A stretch of 64,000 nt of DNA from Melioribacteraceae bacterium (GTDB taxonomy: Bacteria; Bacteroidota; Ignavibacteria; Ignavibacteriales; Melioribacteraceae), in contig BQMY01000074.1 of NCBI GenBank assembly GCA_022181065.1, positions 186,001-250,000 on the forward strand, given 5' to 3'. The first letter of the stretch is position 1. The number at the start of each line of letters is the position of its first letter. The position numbers and the translations under genes are program-made. Shown one piece after another: positions 16,475 to 25,503 of this stretch. Under the pieces are notes generated by a model. It was not told the origin of the DNA. It was given only the letters and a program-made list of their open reading frames with translations, and did no database searches.

Positions 16475-17713
16475 CTAATCGATCTCTGAAATGTATGTCT
16501 GGAAAAGTTGGGATTCTTTAAAGTAATTCCACACATTAACAATATCAGTTTTACCGTCACCGTTAACATCCTGAAGTTTCCAATCACCACCGGGGTCTTT
16601 ACCTGTATTATAATCCGAAATATTATTCCAGGTACCATTACCATTAGAGAGGTACATTGAAAACCGTTGTGTCCCTTCGTAGTCCCAGAAATTCACAATA
16701 TCAGTTTTCCCATCACCATTTACATCTGCGGGAACCCATGATCCGGATTCATCTCTTCCGGAATGCCAGTTTTCGGAAAGATTCCATGATCCATTACCAA
16801 GAGAGAAATAAGTCGTAAAAACTTCATCTCCATCAAGTGTCCAAAAATTCACAATATCCATTTTACCGTCTCCATTTACATCAAGAGGTGACCACCTGCC
16901 GCTTTCATCCTTACCAGTATGATAATCACTCACTCTTCGGTAAGTACCATCTCCATTAGCAAAATACATGGTGAAGATTTCTTTACTGTCAAGGTCCCAC
17001 AAATTGGCAACGTCTGTTTTGCCATCATCATCAATATCAATCGAAAGCCACTCGCCGGTTGTATTTCTATTCGTATCCCACACAACTTCAGGCTGGTAAG
17101 AACCATCACCGTTAGAAATAAAGGTTCCAAAAGACATATCTCCACCTTTGTTGAAATATCGCACAAGGTCATCTTTACTGTCATTATTAACATCGGTTAC
17201 GAACCAGTAATAATCGCCAAAATCAAGTTTTGTACCGTTCCAGAGTGGTATCTTTTTCCATGTACCATCACCCTGATTTATGTATGTTTGTATCCTGAAA
17301 GTGCTATTGGAGTTTGACAAATTATATATCACATCGGCGATACCATCACCATTTACATCCCCAAATTCAGGTTTGATATTCTGAGTCTGGTATGTTGGCC
17401 AGAAGTTCTTCTTATCGTATGTACCATCGCCATTTGAAATATATGCCTGAAACACAACCTGATTCCCGGTTTTACTATTAACGTTTATTGAGAAAATATT
17501 GAGGTAATCCATCTTTTTGTCAGGCGAGAGTTGCAGAGGTGTCCATGAACCGTCAACCAGTTGCCTGGTATCCCAGTTTGGTGTCATCTTCCATTCGGGT
17601 TCAGCTCCCTCTTTTTCCTGAGCGGTAATGAGATTTGCGGTAAGAAAAACGCAAAAGATCAACACTTTAAGACACCCCATCTTATTTGAGGGCGTTAATT
17701 TATACTTAGTCAT
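16475..17713 (-). CDS. Secreted FG-GAP/VCBS seven-repeat beta-propeller protein
   Basis: The 412-aa protein has a signal peptide (about 1-32, ending NLITAQ) and then about seven repeats of roughly 52 residues. Each repeat carries a DVNGDGKTDIVNFW-type calcium-binding loop and a YxSNGDGTY/W-type strand. The loops become closer to consensus toward the C-terminus; the first (LSPDKKMDYLNIF) is degenerate. This predicts a seven-bladed propeller like integrin-alpha or FG-GAP lectins, acting outside the cell in binding or adhesion. There is no T9SS domain, so export would stop in the periplasm or use another route. The ATG has a GGAG site. A terminator follows the gene. Confidence 0.85.
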   Translation of the reverse strand: MTKYKLTPSNKMGCLKVLIFCVFLTANLITAQEKEGAEPEWKMTPNWDTRQLVDGSWTPLQLSPDKKMDYLNIFSINVNSKTGNQVVFQAYISNGDGTYDKKNFWPTYQTQNIKPEFGDVNGDGIADVIYNLSNSNSTFRIQTYINQGDGTWKKIPLWNGTKLDFGDYYWFVTDVNNDSKDDLVRYFNKGGDMSFGTFISNGDGSYQPEVVWDTNRNTTGEWLSIDIDDDGKTDVANLWDLDSKEIFTMYFANGDGTYRRVSDYHTGKDESGRWSPLDVNGDGKMDIVNFWTLDGDEVFTTYFSLGNGSWNLSENWHSGRDESGSWVPADVNGDGKTDIVNFWDYEGTQRFSMYLSNGNGTWNNISDYNTGKDPGGDWKLQDVNGDGKTDIVNVWNYFKESQLFQTYISEID

Positions 17714-17912
17714 TCTTGACTCCGTTAATTGTTGGATTATAGTTTTATTATTCCCCGTAGAACAATTAAAGCTAAAAATCCTGCTTCTCGAACAACTAAA
17801 AGTTAACTTGCAGGATTACTGTTTACAATAGTGATTAATAATCATTTTTTAGAGAAATGGATTAAATTCGGATATTATAAAGGTTGGCTTCTAAAGGAGT
17901 GAACATAAAAAT

Positions 17913-17929
17913 GCCCTCCAGCGGAGGGC
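17913..17929 (-). terminator. Terminator of the YHS-domain gene
   Basis: GCCCTCC and GGAGGGC surround a 3-nt loop and are followed on the minus strand by ATTTTTATG. It lies 26 nt after the stop at 17955. Confidence 0.7.
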
Positions 17930-17954
17930 TAAATAATGGTAATGACGATAAAGA

Positions 17955-18377
17955 TTACATTTTACCTTTTGCGTCTTTTTTGCCGATAAACTTTTTACCA
18001 TCTTCGGAAAGATTTTTTAGATACTTTTCAGGATTTTTCATGAAGCTGATATCGCATCCGGGGCAGCAAAATCCTATTGTTTTACCTTTGTACTGTATTG
18101 TTGCTGTCGCGACATCAACTTTTCCGCCTTCAACCGGGCAGTAAGCGTTCCAGATTTTTGTTGTTTTCGGATGTTTCATCTTGTCAGCACTATTTTTTTT
18201 GCCCATCTTTTCTTTCTCCATTTTTGCGGGCATATGTTTGGCGTGTGTGGTATCCTCAGTCATTTTATTTGAGGTCTGACCCTGTTTAAGTTTGGTTGAG
18301 TCAGCATCAACTGAAGCAAAAAGAGTTCCTCCCAGTGCTAAAAACAGTAGAATGAATAATGTATGTGTAAATCGCAT
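17955..18377 (-). CDS. Secreted YHS/TRASH-domain metal-binding protein
   Basis: The 140-aa protein has a signal peptide (about 1-22) and a lysine- and methionine-rich linker (HMPAKMEKEKMGKKNSADKM). A C-terminal YHS-type domain follows: YCPVEGGKVDVATATIQYKG, then IGFCCPGCDISFMKNPEKYL. The CxxxG and FCCPGC cysteines are the metal ligands of this family, usually associated with copper or other heavy metals. It is exported to the periplasm. The ATG has a very good AGGAGATCAC site, and a terminator follows, so the gene is monocistronic. Confidence 0.85.
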   Translation of the reverse strand: MRFTHTLFILLFLALGGTLFASVDADSTKLKQGQTSNKMTEDTTHAKHMPAKMEKEKMGKKNSADKMKHPKTTKIWNAYCPVEGGKVDVATATIQYKGKTIGFCCPGCDISFMKNPEKYLKNLSEDGKKFIGKKDAKGKM

Positions 18378-18405
18378 GTGATCTCCTATTTATTAAAACT
18401 TGTTA

Positions 18406-18413
18406 CAAATATA
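18406..18413 (-). promoter_or_regulatory. Candidate -7 element for the YHS gene
   Basis: The minus strand reads TATATTTG, matching TAnnTTTG, 28 nt upstream of the ATG at 18377. The -33 element is not evident. Confidence 0.3.
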
Positions 18414-18513
18414 ATATAAAATTGATTGTAAAAAATGTATATAACAATACATTCCTTATTATTGGAAGTGAAAACCGATTTATGTTCGGTAGGATTGAGT
18501 GCTATTCGATAAG

Positions 18514-18691
18514 TCAGATTATTACAATTAGAAAAATTATCAGATAAATCCCAAACCCGATATAAGTATTTCGCCAAAGAGATCTGCGTTGTTCAGTATC
18601 TTTTTCATCATGCAGAAAAGGGGCATAAACAAAATATATCGGTAACACTATCGAAAATAGATTCAACCAGAAATTATATAGCTTTTTCATA
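18514..18691 (-). pseudogene. Frameshifted small two-helix membrane protein
   Basis: An ATG at 18691 opens MKKLYNFWLN, then the frame runs out. Skipping one G in the GG at 18660-18661 restores a continuous reading of about 58 residues, with two hydrophobic helices around a charged loop (APFLHDEKDTEQRRSLWRN) and a TGA at 18516-18514. This looks like a recently frameshifted gene or a base-call error. If not an error, the second part could start from the GTG just after the shift. No family was recognised. Confidence 0.45.
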
Positions 18692-18755
18692 TGCCTACCC
18701 CATTATTACCCATAAATTAGCAATTCTGAATAAATAATCAATCACAAATTACTCT

Positions 18756-19418
18756 CTAATTTGATTTTTCCTTGAGCACCATATCAATGCACATTACCGA
18801 CCCGATAATCAGACCTCTGAGCGGGCTGTTTTCGGGCACCAGATCAGTGATCTGGATGATGTAATTGTCGGCTGTTGTAAAAAGTTCCTGACCTATCCCT
18901 GCCCATTTTTTTGTTATTTTGGCAAGTAGTTTTCCTTCATATTCAAACTTGAACTCCCAACCTGTCCATTTACCTTTGAGGGTCATCACCGGTTTTCCGT
19001 TTTCATCAAGAATATCAAAACTGCCTCCAATCGAAAAAAGCTTTTGCTTAAGCAAACCGAGTACTTCCCCATTTTCATCGCGAATTGTAACATCGGAAAG
19101 AAAAAAAGCTATTCCGCGTTGCACGGTAACTAAAGTTTTTCCACCCGGCTCCCTGATCTCGATATAAAATGGTGTTACAGTTTTAAATCCGGTAAATCGT
19201 AGAATTTTGGATGCTGTTGAAAGATTTTCCTCCCTGCACTCAAGGAGAATCCCGCCTGTTTCAGGATCAAGAATGTCATAGTTATTCGCCGCTTTAAAAA
19301 CACCATAATGTTCTTTCACGAAAAAGAGATTTTTATTCAAGATTTGGTTCACAATATTTACCGTAGTAGTTTTTAATATTATAATTTTTTGAGGAGTCGA
19401 TTTTATAACCCATTTCAA
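18756..19418 (-). CDS. Scramblase/LURP1-like protein
   Basis: The 220-aa protein consists of repeated beta-strand pairs of the tubby-like/scramblase fold: YDILDPETGGILLECREEN, FYIEIREPGGKTLVTVQRG, VTIRDENGEVLGLLKQK, FDILDENGKPVMTLKGKW and TKKWAGIGQELFTTADNYII. This matches the phospholipid-scramblase-like/LURP1-related family of small bacterial proteins. The function in bacteria is unclear; membrane association is plausible. The N-terminus before NQILNKNLFF is poorly conserved in type and lacks a ribosome-binding site, so the true start may be further in. No operon partner is seen. Confidence 0.75.
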   Translation of the reverse strand: MKWVIKSTPQKIIILKTTTVNIVNQILNKNLFFVKEHYGVFKAANNYDILDPETGGILLECREENLSTASKILRFTGFKTVTPFYIEIREPGGKTLVTVQRGIAFFLSDVTIRDENGEVLGLLKQKLFSIGGSFDILDENGKPVMTLKGKWTGWEFKFEYEGKLLAKITKKWAGIGQELFTTADNYIIQITDLVPENSPLRGLIIGSVMCIDMVLKEKSN

Positions 19419-19599
19419 CTTAATTCAGATAAAAACCAGATGCAACCAAATTTTGCATTTAGCATATGAGATTATATCGCCTGAAATAAACTCTACACTT
19501 CATTAATCCATTTCGTGCGGGATATCATCTGTTACTATTTTTTTCCGAGGACAATTTGGGAGTGATGACAGATTTTATGGAAAACAAAAAAATAAAAGT

Positions 19600-19627
19600 G
19601 GGAGAACCTGCTTCAGCAAGTCCTCCC
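19600..19627 (-). terminator. Terminator of the GH30-GH5-DUF418 transcript
   Basis: An inverted repeat GGGAG...CTCCC extended by a 7-bp inner stem with one mismatch is followed on the minus strand by a T-rich run (positions 19597-19581). It lies downstream of the DUF418 remnant, which suggests the remnant was once the last gene of this operon. Confidence 0.6.
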
Positions 19628-19966
19628 AGCAGGGGATTGGTGCTATTCATCAACCTGAGAGTCGATAAAGCAAAACTTTATTCATGGGAGAGGTAATTGC
19701 ATTATAACTTAAGATTTTAAGAAAACACAAAAGTTTTGCTTTCCTGTATTTAGACAAAATTAATCGCAAGCGAGTTTAAAGATTCTTTTTTTTGCAGTGA
19801 ACATTTTTAAACCGATCATCGGAGGTTTAACGACCAGAAATGCTGCTGAGAGGTATTCGTGACAATTCAACATCCTCTTTGTTGGAGCGTAACCTATATA
19901 GAGATAATCTTCCCGGATCACACTTTCAGGGTAGCTGTAGCCGACTCTTTTGTATTTCCCTTGGAA

Positions 19967-20176
19967 CTAGCTCACACCAAACAGCATCGCGAAAACAGCG
20001 TATGCTTTTCCACCGAACAGAAAAAAAGTGATATCATTAAATATGCTCTGCTCGGGATTATACCAGTAAAGTTCAAAATATTCAACCATGCGGACCATAA
20101 TCAATCCCATCAACGCGAAACCACGCTATGCATCGAGGAGCACTATTCTTTCATTGGATTTCTCCACTTCCACCAT
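19967..20176 (-). pseudogene. DUF418-type membrane protein pseudogene
   Basis: An ATG at 20176, 12 nt after the GH5 stop, opens MVEVEKSNERIVLLDA. It hits an in-frame TAG (20128-20126) exactly where Leu stands in the family motif DALRGFALMG, then reads RGFALMGLIMVRMVEYFELY and FFLFGGKAYAVFAMLFGVS before a second TAG (19969-19967). DUF418 proteins are polytopic membrane proteins with LDALRGFALxGI at the start and GKxYxxFSxLFG in a later helix, which both appear here. Beyond the second stop the sequence no longer resembles the family. Two stops and a missing C-terminus indicate decay. The family name is from memory; a related acyltransferase family is the alternative. Confidence 0.7.
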
Positions 20177-20187
20177 TGTAAAGCCTA

Positions 20188-21462
20188 TTACGGGATTACA
20201 ATTTTGACCGGATTAGAATATTTATCCGGTGAGCCCTCCTGTCGCAGAATAATTCTGTAATATAAAATGCCGCTGTCATAGTATTTCTCATGAAACTGAA
20301 TTACATCCGGATTCAGTACTTCCAAATCAGTAAACTCACCAAATTCAGTTTTTCTCTGGATGATAATTTGACCGGTCGATTCAGTTCTGTTGCTCCATGC
20401 AAGATAGACATTATTACCGTTGGCATAGTAGCCCCGAAGATCAAAGGGACCGTCAATATAAGTATTAATGAGTATATCCTTCACATCACTCCAGGTTCGG
20501 TTTTCACGATCATAAATTGAAAAATCTCCGCCATCATCCCAAACCATAAACGGAATGTTACACTGAAGTGAATAATCAACATAGGCATAATAATGCAACA
20601 TACGGGAATTGTAGTCACAACGAGTAACAGCTCCGAATTCACTGATCATGACAGGAATATTGTAAGTATCTGCCCATTGTTTTACCTGACTGAATTTAAT
20701 CCTGACCGCTTCACGCTGATCAAAATTTCCCCAGGTACCATTTCCCACTCCGGCAAAATCCCAGGGATCATATGAATGGTAATATGCCATTAAATAATCA
20801 TCATCAGGCACAGCAGCAGTAAACAACTGTTCAGCATTCGACCAGCTGTTACCTCCGAAAATAACAATACGTTGAGGATTTGCTTCACGGATTATTGCCA
20901 AAACGTCACGGTTTACTTCATCAACTTCCCCGACGGTTAATCCCTCGGGCTCATTGATCATTTCGAACATCAATTTGCCCGATTTGTCCTTGAAATTCTC
21001 CGAGATTTGTCGCCAAATCGCGTGAAATCTCTCTTTAACTCCGGGCTCATTATAGTTTTCTTTGAGCCAGCCCTCGTGGTGCGCGTTTACAATAAGATAT
21101 AATCCTCTTGCGAGTCCCCAGTCCACAACCTGTTCTACTCTACTCATCCATTCTTCATCAATATCGTATGGAGCTGATTCAGACGTATGTTTATCCCATC
21201 TGACTGGAATTCTTACACACGTAAAACCCGCGGTTTTAATATCATCAAAATAATACTCCCGCAAAGGTTGGGGATACCATTCTCCTTCAAAAGGAGCTTC
21301 GAGGGTATTCCCTATATTTATACCACGGGTGATTTTCGGTACAATCTGTTCAGGAGTTTGAAATCCTGTTTCGTCTTCAACCGGAGTTGAAACAGAATCC
21401 TCTGTACAAGCAATTAAAACAGAAAGTAAAACTACAGTAAAAAAACCTTTCAATATTTTCAT
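20188..21462 (-). CDS. GH5 family glycoside hydrolase lipoprotein (endoglucanase-like)
   Basis: The product (424 aa from the ATG at 21462) has a lipobox SVLIAC. The catalytic domain shows ITRGINIGNTLEAPFEGEW, GFTCVRIPVRWDKH, the acid/base Glu in MFEMINEPEGL and the nucleophile Glu in PVMISEFGAVTRCDYN. This is the pattern of GH5 cellulase-type enzymes, which hydrolyse beta-1,4-glucans or related mannans or xyloglucans. A C-terminal FnIII-like region (about 345-424) follows. It is anchored to a membrane lipid, periplasmic or surface-exposed. It starts 10 nt after the GH30 stop, so the two are co-transcribed and probably act on the same polysaccharide. Confidence 0.9.
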   Translation of the reverse strand: MKILKGFFTVVLLSVLIACTEDSVSTPVEDETGFQTPEQIVPKITRGINIGNTLEAPFEGEWYPQPLREYYFDDIKTAGFTCVRIPVRWDKHTSESAPYDIDEEWMSRVEQVVDWGLARGLYLIVNAHHEGWLKENYNEPGVKERFHAIWRQISENFKDKSGKLMFEMINEPEGLTVGEVDEVNRDVLAIIREANPQRIVIFGGNSWSNAEQLFTAAVPDDDYLMAYYHSYDPWDFAGVGNGTWGNFDQREAVRIKFSQVKQWADTYNIPVMISEFGAVTRCDYNSRMLHYYAYVDYSLQCNIPFMVWDDGGDFSIYDRENRTWSDVKDILINTYIDGPFDLRGYYANGNNVYLAWSNRTESTGQIIIQRKTEFGEFTDLEVLNPDVIQFHEKYYDSGILYYRIILRQEGSPDKYSNPVKIVIP

Positions 21463-21472
21463 AACCAACTAC

Positions 21473-22924
21473 CTAATAGATCAAAGTCTGCATTGAATGA
21501 GGTGTCAAGGTTTCAGTAACTCGTTTGTTATTAAAATATAGTTTATACTCAATTTCAATATCGCTTTGATTCATAATAACTGTTACAATTGAACCATCGG
21601 TATTTTCGAAAGTTGTAGCAAGAAGATGGCTTCTGCTGCTGGCTGTGCTTACCATTTTAGCACCGGGACGAATATATTTTGAGAAGTGACCGATATAGTA
21701 GTATGAAGGGGTATAAATCAATTCACCTGTTTCGGTATTTGCGTGAACAGGGGCAAAACAGAAATTTCCTACGTGATTTGGTCCTCCGCGCTGATCGAGC
21801 AATATATTCCAGTCTGTCCAGCCAACTGCTCCGTAGTTAAAATCGTTAATCATTGAACGTCCGTAACGTTCAGCATTCTTCCAGCTTTCGTAGCCATCGG
21901 GTCTGAAGCTCTCCGCGCATCCTTCAGTGAAGAGTAATTTTTTATCAGGATAATTATTCTGGACAATACCGATATTTTCGTACATTTCTCTTCCGCCTGC
22001 CCACGATTCGTACCAGTGGAAGCCAACTCCCCACGCGTATTTTGCGGCTTCCGGATCATCGAGAATAGTGTTTGCTCTGTTGACTATCAGGTCGCGGTTG
22101 TGATCCCAGACAACAATATTTTTATCACCAAGTCCTTCGCGCTTCATAGTGGGACCAAGATGATTTTTAAGGAAATCACGTTCTTCTTCCGCCGTGTAAA
22201 TGCATGACTCCCAGGTTTGTGTTGCCATCGGTTCATTTTGTACTGTGATCCCCCAAACAGGGATGCCAAGTTTTTCATATTCCTTAATAAATTTGGTGTA
22301 ATAGAGTGCCCATGAGTCATAATATTCAGGAAGGAGTTTACCACCCTGGAGCATATGATTGTTGCTTTTCATAAATGGGGGCGGACTCCAGGGACTGGCA
22401 TAAAATGTGAGACCCCCTCCTGCATACTCAATCGCCTTTTTTATCAAAGGAATTCGATATTCCAGATCATGCTCGATGTTAAAGGTGCCAAGTTTTTTAT
22501 CTTCATCAGTTACATAAGTAAAACTGCCAGAGCTGAAATCACAACTATGAATTGAGGTTCTCGCGAGTGTGTACCCTATTCCAACATCAACGTTGTAATA
22601 AGATTTGAGAAATTTTTCCTTTTGCTCATCGGGCAGGGTAGCGAATACTTCAGCTGAAGCATCTGTTATCGCGCCTCCAATGCCGAGGAAAGTCTGGTAT
22701 TTTTTATTCGGATTAACGAAAATGGAAACTTCCGTTTCAACGGGTTGAATCGCGTTCTCGAAAGTTTTTGTACCGGTTTCTGTAAGACGCAGATCTGTGT
22801 CCATTGACGAGGTAACAACTCTTGCGTTTTCAGGTATTTTTGTTGGTACAACTTCCACTTTTTCAACACAACCGGAAAAAAGTACTATAATAAAAAGTAA
22901 TACGAGGATTAGATATTTATTCAT
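21473..22924 (-). CDS. GH30 family glycoside hydrolase lipoprotein
   Basis: The product (483 aa from the ATG at 22924) carries lipobox LFSGC. GH30 landmarks are FLGIGGAITDASAEVFATLP, YTLARTSIHSCDFS, TFYASPWSPPPFMKSN, the acid/base Glu in GITVQNEPMATQTWESC and the nucleophile Glu in LLFTEGCAESF. A C-terminal beta-sandwich ends the chain. Known activities in this branch include glucosylceramidase, beta-1,6-glucanase and beta-glucosidase; no choice is possible from sequence alone. It is the first gene of the GH30-GH5-DUF418 remnant unit. The longer frame to 22954 adds a non-signal-like extension and was not used. Confidence 0.92.
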   Translation of the reverse strand: MNKYLILVLLFIIVLFSGCVEKVEVVPTKIPENARVVTSSMDTDLRLTETGTKTFENAIQPVETEVSIFVNPNKKYQTFLGIGGAITDASAEVFATLPDEQKEKFLKSYYNVDVGIGYTLARTSIHSCDFSSGSFTYVTDEDKKLGTFNIEHDLEYRIPLIKKAIEYAGGGLTFYASPWSPPPFMKSNNHMLQGGKLLPEYYDSWALYYTKFIKEYEKLGIPVWGITVQNEPMATQTWESCIYTAEEERDFLKNHLGPTMKREGLGDKNIVVWDHNRDLIVNRANTILDDPEAAKYAWGVGFHWYESWAGGREMYENIGIVQNNYPDKKLLFTEGCAESFRPDGYESWKNAERYGRSMINDFNYGAVGWTDWNILLDQRGGPNHVGNFCFAPVHANTETGELIYTPSYYYIGHFSKYIRPGAKMVSTASSRSHLLATTFENTDGSIVTVIMNQSDIEIEYKLYFNNKRVTETLTPHSMQTLIY

Positions 22925-22954
22925 AACTGATTCCGTTAAATTATTTATAATCAC

Positions 22955-23298
22955 TATCAGGTTTTTTTCTTATAAATAAGCCAAAACATGACACATATAT
23001 ATCTTATCAATCTCTGTACCACTTTTTAGTGCTTATATTAAACCAATCTTTGGTATCTACCGAGGTTTTATTATTAAAATGATAACAGAGTATTATTTTT
23101 TTGATAAACGACACAAATGAAAACCTCGTGCTGGAAGTATTAAAACGACATTGAAATATCTTGATATTTGAGAAATAATAATGTACTTTGGCTCTCAACA
23201 TCAAAAGTGAGACCGACGATGGGTAACAATTTCATTTCTCTTCATCAGCCATAATAAACTCTATTTTCTGTTTTTTTACCCTTAGACCAGAGGTACAA
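22955..23298. promoter_or_regulatory. 344-nt divergent intergenic region between GH30 and the PAS kinase
   Basis: No gene is visible. The region should hold promoters for both the glycosidase operon (minus) and the kinase operon (plus). It contains the inverted repeat listed at 23061-23128 and a short ACCAA-TCT-TTGGT dyad at 23042-23054. No clear TAnnTTTG element was identified. Confidence 0.5.
23061..23128. repeat. Widely spaced 9-bp inverted repeat
   Basis: CGAGGTTTT at 23061-23069 and AAAACCTCG at 23120-23128 are perfect inverted copies separated by 50 nt, in the divergent control region between GH30 and the kinase. They could be two sites for one regulator or a long-looped stem. Confidence 0.35.
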
Positions 23299-25503
23299 AT
23301 GGACAGAGCAATTAATCGCTTGAAGCAATTAACAAATTCATCGATGGATGGATTATGGGTCGTAGATAACACCGGAACACTGGTTGAAGTGAATGATACC
23401 TATTGCAAGATGACAGGCTATAAAAAAGATGATTTAATTAATCTGAAAGTTTATGACCTTGATGTTATGGAAAGTAGCGAGGATACTGAGAGGAGGATGG
23501 CTGCTATCAGGGAAAGAGGATACGATCGTTTCACAACTCGGCATAAAACAAGAACCGGCAAAACCATTGAAGTTGAAATTACCGCCGTGCTGGAAGGCGA
23601 CGAGTACATGCTCGCGTTTATCAAAAATATCACTTGGGGGGAAGATGACGGACTTAAACGATATGACGAATATCAGTCGGATATATTGACAATTCTGGAT
23701 AATCTTGAAGATATCATTTATGTGGCTGATCCCGATAGCTATGAGTTGCTTTACGTGAATAAAAGTTTCACCAAATTCTGGGGAACCGATGTTATCGGTG
23801 AAAAATGTTATAACGTACTTCAGCAGAGAGAAAATCCTTGTCCGTTCTGTACCAATAACAAAATATTCGGCAATAAAATCGGAGAAACATATATATGGGA
23901 ATTCAGGAACGAGATAACGGGTAGGTGGTACAGATGTTCAGACAAGGCAATAAGATGGAAGAGTGGTGATTATGTTAGAATGGAACTGGCGACGGATATC
24001 ACAGCTCAGAAAGAGCTGCAATTTAAATTAAATGAGAGGTTAAAGGAACTTAATTTCGCATACAAATCTCTTGATTATTTAACTGATGACTCGATTACTG
24101 AAGATGAAAAATTCAGTTTAATATCTAATGAATTACCTCCGGCTTTCCAATATCCCGAGTTGACTTGCTCAAAGATAGTCTTCGATAACAAAGAGTTTTG
24201 TTCAACCAACTGTACAAATCCTGAAATCGCGTATGAGTTGAAACTTGATATTCCGCAGTTTAAATCTGCAATTATAAGGATCGGGACTCTTGATCAAAAT
24301 GTAAAAGATACCTCTAAATGGTTGATCCCGGAAGAGCTCGATATGCTCAATGGTCTAAAACGAAATATAGAAAATTATTTCCTGTTCAAAACATCCGGTC
24401 AGAAATTGTTAGAGAGCGAAAATAAGTTCCGCTCCTTTTTCGAGAATTCTGTTATAGGTAAATCAGTCACAGGAATTGACGGGAGTCTTATGGTTAATCA
24501 GGCATTCGCCGATATGTTGGGATACACCAAAGATGAAATGGGAAAACTTAATTGGCTGGAGGTAACGTATCCTGATGATATTGAAGAATCCGGAGTACTG
24601 GTAAAAGAAATGATTGCCGGGAAAAGGGATTCCGCCCAATTTGATAAAAGATATTTGCACAAAAACGGAAAGATTGTATGGACAACTGTTTCTTCCCGAC
24701 TGCATAGAAACAAAGAGGGGGAACCGCAATATTTCATAACGGCAATCAGTAATATTAGTGAGAAAAAGATTGCTGAAAAAAAACTGCGTGAAGTTATGGG
24801 AAAGCTACAAGAATCAAATCGTGAACTGGAACAATTTGCTTATGTAGCATCTCATGATCTTCAGGAACCGCTGAGGATGGTTTCAAGCTATACGCAATTA
24901 TTGGCAAAAAGATATCATGGAAACCTTGACGACAAGGCAGATACATACATTTACTATGCCGTGGATGGCGCAAAAAGGATGCAGATACTGATTAACGATT
25001 TGCTTGAGTACTCTCGAATTTCGAGCAGAGGACAGGCATTCGTTAAAGTAGATATGCACAGAGTGCTTGGCAGTATTTTGATTCAGTTTAAAAACAGAAT
25101 TGAAGAAAAAAGAGCAATAATAACCAACGATCCTTTACCCTCCTTAAACGCGGACGCGTCTCAGATAGATCGATTATTTACAAATCTTCTTTCCAACGCT
25201 CTTAAATTCAACAACAAGAAAACACCCGAGATTCATATCGCCTGCAACGATAAGGATGGATTTTACGAATTTTCAATTTCTGATAACGGGGTTGGTATTC
25301 AGCCCGAATATTTCGAAAAAATCTTCACCATATTTCAGCGGCTTCATTCGCGTGACAAATACGAAGGAACCGGCATTGGACTTTCAATCTGCAAAAGGAT
25401 AGTTCAAAGGCATGATGGTACAATATGGGTCAACTCGGAATTTGGGAAAGGAACTACATTTTATTTCACGATTTCAAAGAATTTAGAGGTGAGTGATGAG
25501 TGA
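23299..25503 (+). CDS. Cytosolic multi-PAS sensor histidine kinase
   Basis: The 734-aa protein lacks membrane segments. PAS domains occur at about 5-115 (DGLWVVDNTGTLVEVNDTYC), 128-235 (with a CysxxCxxC-like LQQRENPCPFCTN loop) and 375-500 (FFENSVIGKSVTGIDGSLMV). A HisKA domain has H519 in FAYVASHDLQEPLRM. The HATPase domain shows NLLSNALKFN, DNGVGI and GTGIGLSICKRI. The DLQEPLR H-box is typical of bacteriophytochrome-related kinases that pair with Rcp1-type regulators, and just such a gene overlaps its end. The signal is unknown; the cysteine loop in PAS2 may sense redox or bind metal. Confidence 0.92.
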   Translation: MDRAINRLKQLTNSSMDGLWVVDNTGTLVEVNDTYCKMTGYKKDDLINLKVYDLDVMESSEDTERRMAAIRERGYDRFTTRHKTRTGKTIEVEITAVLEGDEYMLAFIKNITWGEDDGLKRYDEYQSDILTILDNLEDIIYVADPDSYELLYVNKSFTKFWGTDVIGEKCYNVLQQRENPCPFCTNNKIFGNKIGETYIWEFRNEITGRWYRCSDKAIRWKSGDYVRMELATDITAQKELQFKLNERLKELNFAYKSLDYLTDDSITEDEKFSLISNELPPAFQYPELTCSKIVFDNKEFCSTNCTNPEIAYELKLDIPQFKSAIIRIGTLDQNVKDTSKWLIPEELDMLNGLKRNIENYFLFKTSGQKLLESENKFRSFFENSVIGKSVTGIDGSLMVNQAFADMLGYTKDEMGKLNWLEVTYPDDIEESGVLVKEMIAGKRDSAQFDKRYLHKNGKIVWTTVSSRLHRNKEGEPQYFITAISNISEKKIAEKKLREVMGKLQESNRELEQFAYVASHDLQEPLRMVSSYTQLLAKRYHGNLDDKADTYIYYAVDGAKRMQILINDLLEYSRISSRGQAFVKVDMHRVLGSILIQFKNRIEEKRAIITNDPLPSLNADASQIDRLFTNLLSNALKFNNKKTPEIHIACNDKDGFYEFSISDNGVGIQPEYFEKIFTIFQRLHSRDKYEGTGIGLSICKRIVQRHDGTIWVNSEFGKGTTFYFTISKNLEVSDE

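Larger units (their letters stand above)
19419..20187. other. 769-nt region without an intact gene
   Basis: It contains the DUF418-type remnant directly after the GH5 gene and a minus-strand terminator hairpin near 19600-19627. The stretch 19628-19960 probably holds further decayed sequence of the same gene. The stretch 19419-19599 shows nothing recognisable. Plus-strand reading frames here have no ribosome-binding site or family resemblance. Confidence 0.7.

Noticed and set aside
18386-18577. 63-aa minus-strand frame next to the YHS gene
   Set aside because: It lies over the promoter of the YHS gene in another frame from the membrane-protein fragment and shows no coherent protein features.
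19967-20176. TAG readthrough or alternative genetic code in the DUF418 frame
   Set aside because: TAG is used as an ordinary stop elsewhere in the window, and sequence after the second TAG no longer resembles the family, so decay is simpler.
19859-20260. 133-aa plus-strand frame after the GH5 gene
   Set aside because: It is antisense to the DUF418 remnant and overlaps the GH5 gene end; no motif or ribosome-binding site is present.
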